In this document: positions 6,104 to 11,686 of the stretch, piece by piece
Numbering within the stretch: position 1 is the first letter of the stretch
How the letters are laid out: each line of letters opens with the position of its first letter
Assembly (NCBI GenBank): GCA_026417815.1
Contig: JAOACN010000387.1
Span: 1-11,686 of the forward strand
Direction: 5' to 3'
Source of the DNA: Chloroflexaceae bacterium
GTDB taxonomy: Bacteria > Chloroflexota > Chloroflexia > Chloroflexales > Chloroflexaceae
DNA length: 11,686 nt
The notes under the pieces: generated by a model
Databases searched by the model: none
The model's input: the letters and a program-made list of their open reading frames with translations, nothing else
Told to the model about the DNA's origin: nothing
Made by a program: the position numbers and the translations under genes

Positions 6104-6856
6104 TTGAACGTCGTTCCGACCCGCCACGGTCCCTTGCACTATCTGGAAGCGGGATCGGGCGCTCCGCTCGTATTGCTGCATGGCAACACCTACACGGCGG
6201 CGACCCAGGCCCGCCTCGCGGCCCGTTTTGCCGACGAGCACCGGGTCATCAGCGTTGATCTGCTCGGCCATGGCCGCTCCGCGCGTCCCGAGGGGCTGTT
6301 CACCACGCGCTACTTTGCCATGCAGGGCGAAGCGCTGGCCGATTTTCTCGGCGCAATGTTTGACGGGCCGGTTCCGGTCTTTGGTATGAGCGCTGGCGGC
6401 ATCACCGCGCTCAATGCCATCTGCCATCGCCCTGACCGGGTTGCGGCCCTGATCCTCGATGGCGTCTTTTACCAGGTAACCACCGCCACGGTCGACGCGC
6501 ACCATCACAGTACCGCCAACATGTCACCATCGTGGCACCGCTACATGCGCGCGCAGCACGGCGAGGACTGGTGGCCGCGTCTGAATGCCGGCGTCGAGCA
6601 GGCCATCGAGTTGATGGCCGCCGCGCGCACCGTCGTCGCGCCCTGCCTTGACGCGATCCACGTTCCGGTGCTGGTGTTTCAGGGGGGCCGGGACCCCTTC
6701 GTGCCCGACGCCCAGGCGCGGGTCATCGTATCCGGCATCCGGGGCGCGCGGCTCGTTTATGAGCCGGAGGCCGGGCACTTGCTTGCCTGGCGCAATCCGG
6801 CGGCGTTTCGGGAACGGGTGCGTCGCTTTCTCCATGACCATGGGTTGGCGCCATGA
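6104..6856 (+). CDS. Alpha/beta-fold hydrolase
   Basis: Single-domain, cytoplasmic alpha/beta hydrolase of 250 residues, the usual length for this superfamily, with no signal peptide. The catalytic triad is visible: Ser96 in the nucleophile elbow GMSAGG, Asp197 in GGRDPFVP and His225 in EAGHLLAW. LLHGN at 24-28 supplies the oxyanion-hole motif, and VDLLGHGRS (51-59) is the typical strand-turn after it. The cap region (about 120-175) is His-rich at 133-135 and does not identify a substrate; ester, lactone or C-C bond hydrolysis are all possible. Translation starts at TTG with a good ribosome site. Its stop codon overlaps the larC start (ATGA at 6853-6856), so the two are translationally coupled. 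Confidence 0.85.
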   Translation: MNVVPTRHGPLHYLEAGSGAPLVLLHGNTYTAATQARLAARFADEHRVISVDLLGHGRSARPEGLFTTRYFAMQGEALADFLGAMFDGPVPVFGMSAGGITALNAICHRPDRVAALILDGVFYQVTTATVDAHHHSTANMSPSWHRYMRAQHGEDWWPRLNAGVEQAIELMAAARTVVAPCLDAIHVPVLVFQGGRDPFVPDAQARVIVSGIRGARLVYEPEAGHLLAWRNPAAFRERVRRFLHDHGLAP

Positions 6857-8091
6857 AGGTTGCCTATTTCGATTGTTTTCACGGCGCCGCGGGTGATATG
6901 CTCCTCGCGGCGTTGCTCGATGCCGGGCTGGATGCCGCCGCCCTGCAAACGGCCCTGGACGAGCTTGGTCTCGACGGGTACACCCTCACCGCGCGGCGCG
7001 CGCTGAGCCATGGCGTGATGGGTACCCGGCTCGAGATCGCCGTGCGCGAGGACCAACCCTCACGCGACTGGGCGCAGATCCGCGCCCTGATCGCTGCGGC
7101 GTCCTTGCCTGCGCCGGCGCAAACCTGGGCCATGGGCGCGTTCGCACGCCTTGCCCGTGTCGAGGCTGCCATCCATGGCGTGCCGGTTGAGCAGGTGCAC
7201 TTCCACGAGATCGGCGCCGTTGATAGCATCGTTGACACCGTTGGCGTCTGTGTCGGGCTGGCCCTGCTGGGGGTCGAACGGGTCTACGCTTCGCCATTGC
7301 CCCTGGGGCGTGGCTGGGTGCCGACCCGGCACGGCCCTCTGCCCGTGCCGGCGCCGGCGACCCTGGCGCTTCTGGCCGAGGCCGGCGCGCCGGTGCTGCC
7401 CGCTCCGCCCGGCAGCGAAGGCGAACTGGTTACGCCGACCGCCGCGGCGCTCCTGGCCGAACTTGCTCATTTCACCCAACCTTCGATGATCGTGCGGCGG
7501 GTTGGCTACGGCCTGGGTCAGCAAGAGTTCCCCCGGCTCAACGGCCTGCGCGTCTGGATCGGCGAAGCGTACCCGGTCTCCGGCGAAGAGCCCCCGGCGC
7601 GGCCTACCCAACCGGTCCCTGGCGCGTTGCCGGCGCCACCCGAAACGCTCTGCGAACTGCGCTGCAACCTCGACGATGCCACCGGCGAAGGGGTCGCCTA
7701 CGCCATCGAGCGGCTGCTCGCCGCGGGGGCCCTCGATGCCTGGGCCACGCCGCTGGTGATGAAGAAAGGCCGCCCCGCGTTGCAACTGGCCTGTCTCGCC
7801 CGTCCGGAGCAGGTGGCCGACCTCGCCAGCCTGATGCTCCGCGAGACGCCCAGCCTGGGGGTGCGCTGGTCGCCCGTGGAACGCCAGGCCGCCGACCGCG
7901 ACTGGATCACGGCGGCCACCCCCTGGGGCGCGGTGCGGGTCAAGCGCAAGCTGCTGGACGGCGTGGTCGCGGGGCTGGCGCCCGAGTACGAGGATTGCGC
8001 CACCCTGGCCCGGGCCAACAACCTCCCCCTGGCGCAGGTCTATGCCGCCGCCCTCCGGGCCGCCGAGGCGCTGGAGGAGGACGCCGGATAG
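6853..8091 (+). CDS. larC: Nickel-pincer cofactor biosynthesis protein LarC
   Basis: LarC is the CTP-dependent cyclometallase that inserts nickel into pyridinium-3,5-bisthiocarboxylic acid mononucleotide, the last step in making the nickel-pincer cofactor of lactate racemase and related enzymes (known for the family). The 412-residue protein is full length. It shows the N-terminal YFDCFHGAAGDMLL (5-18), the signature HFHEIGAVDSIVD (116-128), PLGRGWVPTRHGPLPVPAP (150-168), ELVTPTAAAL (191-200) and the C-terminal domain with CNLDDATGEG (271-280), VMKKGRPALQL (302-312) and VKRKLLDGVVAGLAPEYED (363-381). In Lactobacillus the two halves are joined by programmed frameshifting; here they form one uninterrupted frame. 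It is coupled to the hydrolase upstream and convergent with tkt, 18 bases away. The cofactor partners larB and larE and any larA-type user enzyme are not in the window. Confidence 0.93.
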   Translation: MKVAYFDCFHGAAGDMLLAALLDAGLDAAALQTALDELGLDGYTLTARRALSHGVMGTRLEIAVREDQPSRDWAQIRALIAAASLPAPAQTWAMGAFARLARVEAAIHGVPVEQVHFHEIGAVDSIVDTVGVCVGLALLGVERVYASPLPLGRGWVPTRHGPLPVPAPATLALLAEAGAPVLPAPPGSEGELVTPTAAALLAELAHFTQPSMIVRRVGYGLGQQEFPRLNGLRVWIGEAYPVSGEEPPARPTQPVPGALPAPPETLCELRCNLDDATGEGVAYAIERLLAAGALDAWATPLVMKKGRPALQLACLARPEQVADLASLMLRETPSLGVRWSPVERQAADRDWITAATPWGAVRVKRKLLDGVVAGLAPEYEDCATLARANNLPLAQVYAAALRAAEALEEDAG

Positions 8092-8109
8092 CGCAAAGCG
8101 AAAATCGTC

Positions 8110-10140
8110 CTATGCCTGGCGCAGTAGCTCCAGCGTCGCCTCGACCACGTGGCGGGCCGTCAGCCCGTAGCGCCTGAACAACTCCTGATAGGGCGCCGAG
8201 GCCCCGAAACGATCCACGCCCAGAGCTATGCCACGAGGTCCGAGATAGCGTTCCCATCCCAGGGTGCGCCCCGCCTCAATCGCCACCCGTGCCGTCATAG
8301 CGGGTGGCAGCACGCTCTCGCGGTAGGCCCGCTCCTGGGCCTCGAACAGTTCCCAGCAGGGCAGGCTCACCACCCGCGCCGCGACGCCGCGCTCGGCCAG
8401 CAGATCGGCGGCTTCGAGTGCCACGGCCACTTCGGAACCCGAGGCAAGCAGCAGCGCCTGGGCCGCTTCGGCGTCACGCAGCACGTAGCCGCCGCGCAGC
8501 GCGCCCTCCGCTGGCGCCAGGCGCCGGCGATCAAGGGTTGGCACGTTCTGGCGGGTGAGCACGAGGGCCGTCGGGCCGTCGTGCCGTTCCAGGGCGTGCC
8601 GCCAGGCCATGCGCACCTCGTTGGCATCGGCGGGCCGGAAGACGTGCAGGTTGGGAATGAGCCGCAGCGACATCAGGTGTTCGACCGGTTGATGGGTGGG
8701 GCCATCCTCACCCAGGCCGATGCTGTCGTGGGTAAACACGAACACCACCTGCAGATGCATGAGCGCCGCCAGGCGGATGGCGGGACGCATATAGTCGCTG
8801 AAGACCAGGAACGTACCGCCGTAGGGAACGATGCCCCCGTGGAGCGCCATGCCGTTCAGCGCCGCTGCCATGGCGTGCTCGCGCACCCCGAAGTAGATGT
8901 TGCGCCCGGCGAAACTGGCGCCACTGAGCGGCGCCGCGCCTTTGAGCGTGGTGTGGTTCGAGCCGCCCAGATCGGCTGAGCCGCCGAGTAATCCTGGCGC
9001 CACCGGCGCCAGCGCGTTCAACAGTTGCCCCGAGGTCACCCGGGTTCCTTTGGCCTGCGGGTCCGGCGGGAGGGGCGGGAGCAGCGTCTCCCAGTCCGCA
9101 GGCAGCGCGCGGGTCTGCATCTGCTCCCAGAGGGCCGCCAGTTCGGGGTAACTTGTCTGGTAGCGCGCCAGAAGCGCCGCCCACTCGCGCTGGCGCCGGT
9201 CGCCCACCTCCAGCACCAGATGCATGTGTTCGTAGACCGCCTCGGGCACATAGAAGGTCGGTTCGAGCGGCCAGCCCAGGTTGGCCTTGGTCAGCCGGGC
9301 CTCCTCCGCCCCCAGCGGTTCGCCGTGGACGATGTGCTTGCCGGCCTTGTTCAGGCTGCCGTAGCCGATCACCGTGCGGGCAATGATGAGCGAGGGTCGG
9401 CTGCGCTCCGCCCGCGCCTGGGCCAGGGCCTCGGCCACCTCGGCCATCTGGTGCCCGTCCACGTGCAGCACCTGCCAGCCATAGGCCGCGAAGCGCATGG
9501 CCACATTTTCGCTAAAGGTCAACTCAGTAGGTCCATCCAGCGAGACCAGGTTCGAGTCGTAGAGGGCGATCAGCTTGCCCAGTCGCAGGTGCCCGGCCAG
9601 GCTTGCGGCCTCGTGGCTGATGCCCTCCATCAGGTCGCCGTCGGAGCACAGGACGTAGGTGTAATGGTCAACGATCGGAAAGCCGGGCCGATTGAAGCGC
9701 TCGGCGAGCCAGCGTTCGGCCATGGCCATTCCCACCGCCATCCCGAACCCCTGCCCCAGCGGGCCGGTCGTTGTCTCCACACCGGGGGTCAGGCCATATT
9801 CAGGGTGACCGGGGGTTTTACTCTCCCACTGCCGAAAGGCGCGCAGGTCGTCAAGGCTCACTTCGTAACCGCTGAGGTGCAGCAGCGCGTACAGCAGCAT
9901 TGAACCATGCCCGGCCGAGAGCACGAAACGATCCCGATCCGGCCAGGTAGGATCGCCAGGATTGTGCTTCAAAAAGCGGGTCCACAACACATACGCAGCG
10001 TCGGCCATCCCCAGCGGCAGGCCCGGATGACCGCTTTTAGCTGCCTCGATCGCGTCAATCGCCAGGGCGCGGATCGCGTTCGCGCAGAGCCGGTCAATCT
10101 CAGCCTGCCCCAGTTCCTCCACGCCCGTCTCGTCGGTCAT
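8110..10140 (-). CDS. tkt: Transketolase
   Basis: Thiamine-diphosphate enzyme that moves two-carbon units between sugar phosphates in the pentose phosphate pathway and, where present, the Calvin cycle. The protein is 676 residues, normal for the family. Landmarks are SGHPG (36-40), SAGHGS (75-80), GPLGQGFGMAVG (126-137), the thiamine-binding segment CSDGDLMEGISHEA (165-178), the catalytic Glu421 in FGVREHAM, and the substrate-binding HDSIGLGEDGPTHQPVEHL (471-489). I chose the ATG at 10140 because AAGGAG (10148-10153) precedes it by seven bases and a strong promoter lies just upstream. The frame stays open to 10404, but those 88 extra residues have no family resemblance and would overlap the promoter. 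It faces larC with an 18-bp gap and no evident terminator. Confidence 0.96.
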   Translation of the reverse strand: MTDETGVEELGQAEIDRLCANAIRALAIDAIEAAKSGHPGLPLGMADAAYVLWTRFLKHNPGDPTWPDRDRFVLSAGHGSMLLYALLHLSGYEVSLDDLRAFRQWESKTPGHPEYGLTPGVETTTGPLGQGFGMAVGMAMAERWLAERFNRPGFPIVDHYTYVLCSDGDLMEGISHEAASLAGHLRLGKLIALYDSNLVSLDGPTELTFSENVAMRFAAYGWQVLHVDGHQMAEVAEALAQARAERSRPSLIIARTVIGYGSLNKAGKHIVHGEPLGAEEARLTKANLGWPLEPTFYVPEAVYEHMHLVLEVGDRRQREWAALLARYQTSYPELAALWEQMQTRALPADWETLLPPLPPDPQAKGTRVTSGQLLNALAPVAPGLLGGSADLGGSNHTTLKGAAPLSGASFAGRNIYFGVREHAMAAALNGMALHGGIVPYGGTFLVFSDYMRPAIRLAALMHLQVVFVFTHDSIGLGEDGPTHQPVEHLMSLRLIPNLHVFRPADANEVRMAWRHALERHDGPTALVLTRQNVPTLDRRRLAPAEGALRGGYVLRDAEAAQALLLASGSEVAVALEAADLLAERGVAARVVSLPCWELFEAQERAYRESVLPPAMTARVAIEAGRTLGWERYLGPRGIALGVDRFGASAPYQELFRRYGLTARHVVEATLELLRQA

Positions 10141-10147
10141 AATCTCG

Positions 10148-10153
10148 CTCCTT
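10148..10153 (-). promoter_or_regulatory. Shine-Dalgarno site of tkt
   Basis: On the minus strand AAGGAG stands seven bases before the ATG at 10140. It decides between this start and upstream in-frame codons. Confidence 0.85.
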
Positions 10154-10179
10154 GGTGCCAGTGCTGCTATGACCTGAGC

Positions 10180-10188
10180 ATTATAGCA
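10180..10188 (-). promoter_or_regulatory. Extended -10 promoter of tkt
   Basis: The minus strand reads TGCTATAAT, a consensus TATAAT with the TGn extension. There is no good -35 at 17-18 bp, as expected where an extended -10 compensates. Transcription would begin near 10173, giving a leader of about 33 nt with the ribosome site in it. Confidence 0.75.
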
Positions 10189-10548
10189 CCGTGGATCTCT
10201 TCCATTCGTACCATCACTGTGCAAGCCGGGGCCGATGCAACGTTCGCCTCCAGCGGGCAGACCGGGGGGCGTAGCCGCCAAAACTAACCAGAAACCTGGG
10301 GTTTGAGGCAAGCCCCGAAGACTTTGCAACAGCCCTGGCGTGACCTCAGGGCTAACGCTCGTTGGAGCACGCCCCAGACACCAGGTTTTCAGATGTACGA
10401 CCATGGTCCGCAGGGCGCACTGCCAGCGGGCTCAAACCAGCGCGCCTCGCTTATGACATAGACATAATGGACGGTAGGGTGACCTATCTGTTCCCGACGG
10501 CGTCATATGAGTGTGGCCCTCTCAAGAATGCCCTTCGGCTGCGATGGT
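10189..10548. other. Non-coding spacer with small hairpins and possible IS end
   Basis: I see no gene between the tkt promoter and the hairpin-repeat remnants. Small inverted repeats cluster here: GGGGTTTG/CAAGCCCC at 10298-10316 (one wobble), AGCCCTG/CAGGGCT at 10331-10337 and 10347-10353, and the near-matching CAGAAACCTGG (10289-10299) with CCAGGTTTTCAG (10381-10392). On the minus strand GGGCTGTTGCAAAGTCTT (about 10318-10335) resembles IS6-family ends. This suggests decayed mobile DNA, without an identifiable transposase. Confidence 0.35.
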
Positions 10549-10618
10549 CTGGGGGAGCGAAGTCCTTCCAGGAAACATAAGCGTCTGGAGGGCCGCAGGG
10601 AGGCGAAGCCTCTCCTGA
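10549..10618 (+). repeat. Degenerate copies of the hairpin repeat
   Basis: Two decayed hairpin-A modules stand in the same orientation as the other copies. One is TCTGGGGGAGCGAAGTCCTT with following CCAGGAA (10549-10575). The other is GGGAGGCGAAGCCTCTCC (about 10598-10615) with an imperfect stem around the GAA loop. Hairpins B and C are not recognisable. They lie 58 bases upstream of the next gene. Confidence 0.6.
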
Positions 10619-10675
10619 ACGGCAACTCAGAAGGCCGCGCAGCGAAACCGTGGCTTGCGTAGAAAGGGTGATTCT

Positions 10676-11155
10676 ATGGCCTCGAAGTCGGATTTCACGC
10701 CGGAAGAGTGGCAAACCATCGGCCTCGCGCCGATCGCTACCGCCATGTACATCTCGATGGCCGATCCAAGCGGCCCGATCGGGCTGATGAAGGAGATGTT
10801 CGCCGCTGTCAGCAGCATCATCGAGGGCGCCAAAGACGCGGCCTCGCTCCAGATTATCAAGGATCTGGCCGCCGATATGGAGGCGCGCAACATCAAGCCC
10901 GATCTGCCAAAGTTCTCCAGCAAGGAAGAGGCCAAGACCTTTGCCATGAATACGGTCAGCCAGGCCGTGGCCCTGGTCGAGGGCCGCTCGCCGGAGGAGG
11001 GCCAGGCCTTCAAGCAGTTCCTCTATGACACCGCCCAGAAGGCCGCCGAGGCCGGCAAGGAAGGCGGCTTTCTCGGCTTCGGCGGTACGGCGGTCAGCGA
11101 CATCGAACGTCAGGCCCTGGCCGAACTGGCCTCGGCGCTGGGCCTGGCGGTCTGA
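10676..11155 (+). CDS. Conserved protein of unknown function, helical
   Basis: A 159-residue soluble protein with no signal peptide or membrane segment. I recognise the pattern as a conserved family of bacterial hypothetical proteins but know no established function. It opens with FTPEEWQTIGLAPIATAMYI, continues with MADPSGPIGLMKEMF, has an acidic/basic helical middle (about 50-115) and ends with a glycine turn, KEGGFLGFGGTAVSD, before a final helix. Repeated Ala/Glu/Lys composition predicts mostly alpha helix. The start at 10676 has AAGGG at 10664-10668, seven bases upstream; a TTG seven codons earlier (10655) is less likely. No neighbour on the same strand gives context: a repeat remnant lies upstream and a G-rich tract begins about 30 bases after the stop. 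Confidence 0.85.
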   Translation: MASKSDFTPEEWQTIGLAPIATAMYISMADPSGPIGLMKEMFAAVSSIIEGAKDAASLQIIKDLAADMEARNIKPDLPKFSSKEEAKTFAMNTVSQAVALVEGRSPEEGQAFKQFLYDTAQKAAEAGKEGGFLGFGGTAVSDIERQALAELASALGLAV

Positions 11156-11180
11156 ACGCGCCATCGTCCGACCGGCGGCG

Positions 11181-11270
11181 CGCGATGGGGGGCCGGGCGC
11201 GCCGGGGGGGCCGGGCCGGCGGGCACGCGATGGGGGGCCGGGCGCGCCGGGGGCCGGGCGCGCCGGGGGG
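11181..11270 (+). repeat. G-rich tandem repeat with G-quadruplex motifs
   Basis: CGCGATGGGGGG followed by CCGGGCGCGCCGGGGG occurs at 11181 and again at 11226 (45-bp period). A third copy of the second half begins at 11254. Two stretches fit four runs of three or more G with short loops: 11187-11215 and 11232-11270. On the RNA this sits in the 3' untranslated region of the 10676 gene. Confidence 0.75.
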
Positions 11271-11314
11271 CGTGACGGCCGGTTGCCCGGAACGCCGTTT
11301 GTGCGCTGGGGGCG

Positions 11315-11345
11315 CGTAGAGCCGGCCCATCGGGCCGGCTCTACG
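11315..11345 (+). terminator. Perfect 14-bp hairpin, possible terminator
   Basis: CGTAGAGCCGGCCC (11315-11328) pairs perfectly with GGGCCGGCTCTACG (11332-11345) across an ATC loop. It is the strongest simple stem-loop in the window. It lies 160 bases after the stop of the 10676 gene and just before the next promoter, which fits a terminator, but no T-run follows on either strand. Confidence 0.5.
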
Positions 11346-11352
11346 TCGCCGG

Positions 11353-11381
11353 TTGCGTCGCTCGCCTGCATCCTCTACAAT
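11353..11381 (+). promoter_or_regulatory. Predicted promoter for the gene at 11425
   Basis: TTGCGT (11353-11358) and TACAAT (11376-11381) are separated by exactly 17 bp. The -10 matches consensus at five of six positions, the -35 at three. Transcription would start near 11388, leaving a leader of about 37 nt with no clear Shine-Dalgarno site. Confidence 0.5.
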
Positions 11382-11424
11382 ACGGTGGTGGCGCCAGGCC
11401 CCTGGTCCTTTTGCCTTCAACCGT

Positions 11425-11686
11425 ATGGTTTCTCTCCTGCCCGACCCCGACCCCGCCATCGCGGCCCTTGCTCGCGACCTCGACCAGGCCCGCGAGGCGA
11501 GTTACCCCCTGACCTTTGCCGCGCGCCGTCTGGCCTCCGCGCCGGCCCATCCCACTGCCGCCTGCGATGCCGTGGCCGCGGAACTGGGCTACCAGGGCCT
11601 CGGCGACCACTGGGTCGAGGTGCCCCGCCGCATTGCGGTCAAGCTCCTCACCCATCTCATCGGCGGCGAACTGGCCTATCCCGCGC
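11425..11686 (+). CDS. Unrecognised protein, N-terminal fragment
   Basis: An open frame of 87 codons runs off the right edge. It begins MVSLLPDPDPAIAALARDL and includes YPLTFAARRLA, AAELGYQGLGDHWVEVP and KLLTHLIGGELAYPA. There is no signal peptide or membrane segment, and composition suggests a helical soluble protein. I do not recognise the family. Support for it being real comes from the promoter at 11353-11381 and high third-position GC typical of the neighbouring genes. No ribosome site is evident before the ATG, so the start is less certain than the frame. Confidence 0.6.
   Translation, partial: MVSLLPDPDPAIAALARDLDQAREASYPLTFAARRLASAPAHPTAACDAVAAELGYQGLGDHWVEVPRRIAVKLLTHLIGGELAYPA

Noticed and set aside
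5702..6508. Minus-strand frame (268 codons) across the repeat array and hydrolase gene
   Set aside because: Half of it is the translated tandem repeat, including a duplicated peptide, and the rest is antisense to the hydrolase.
8092..8109. Terminator between larC and tkt
   Set aside because: The 18-bp gap has no stem of useful length and no T-run, so none is called.
9025..9903. Plus-strand frame (292 codons) inside transketolase
   Set aside because: Antisense shadow; the minus-strand frame has the conserved thiamine-binding and catalytic motifs.
10141..10404. 88-residue N-terminal extension of transketolase
   Set aside because: The frame is open, but the extension has no family similarity, spans the extended -10 promoter and lies upstream of a good ribosome site for the ATG at 10140.
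10484..11371. Minus-strand frame (295 codons) across the 10676 gene and G-rich tract
   Set aside because: Its N-terminal part is translated G-rich repeat (Pro/Arg/Ala/Gly), and the plus-strand gene has the ribosome site and a balanced composition.

Overview
The window looks like chromosomal DNA of a high-GC bacterium, most likely a filamentous member of the Chloroflexota (Roseiflexus/Chloroflexus type). This is inferred from the gene content: a LysZ-type amino-group-carrier kinase, secreted proteins with long Pro/Thr/Ala stalks, a gingipain-like C25 peptidase outside Bacteroidetes, and many GC-rich hairpin repeats between genes. No rRNA, tRNA, CRISPR array or intact transposase gene was found.

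Layout, left to right. (1) 1-113, minus: N-terminal fragment of an acetylglutamate/[LysW]-aminoadipate kinase, cut by the window edge. (2) 332-1432, plus: lipoprotein N-acetylmuramoyl-L-alanine amidase, divergent from the kinase. (3) 1433-1719: convergent spacer with an inverted-repeat element that appears inserted into the loop of an older hairpin. (4) 5513 down to 1720, minus: a DUF11 surface protein with a sortase-like tail, then a secreted C25 cysteine peptidase, separated by a hairpin repeat. (5) 5514-6103: non-coding spacer holding a tandem structured repeat of 113-115 bp. (6) 6104-8091, plus: a two-gene operon of an alpha/beta hydrolase (TTG start) and larC, overlapping by ATGA. (7) 10140 down to 8110, minus: transketolase with a clear extended -10 promoter. 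(8) 10141-10675: spacer with that promoter, small hairpins, a possible insertion-sequence end and degenerate repeat copies. (9) 10676-11155, plus: small helical protein of unknown function. (10) 11156-11424: very G-rich tandem repeat with G-quadruplex potential, a perfect 14-bp hairpin and a promoter. (11) 11425 to the edge, plus: start of an unrecognised protein.

The genes are mostly housekeeping or envelope functions and do not form one pathway. The amidase, DUF11 protein and C25 peptidase all act outside the membrane. LarC makes the nickel-pincer cofactor, but none of its partners (larA, larB, larE) is in view. Transketolase serves the pentose phosphate or Calvin cycle. The most unusual content is the interspersed repeat family (4511-4638, 5811-6075, 10549-10618). 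Its units fold into up to three hairpins, and base changes between copies often keep the pairing, which suggests selection for structure.
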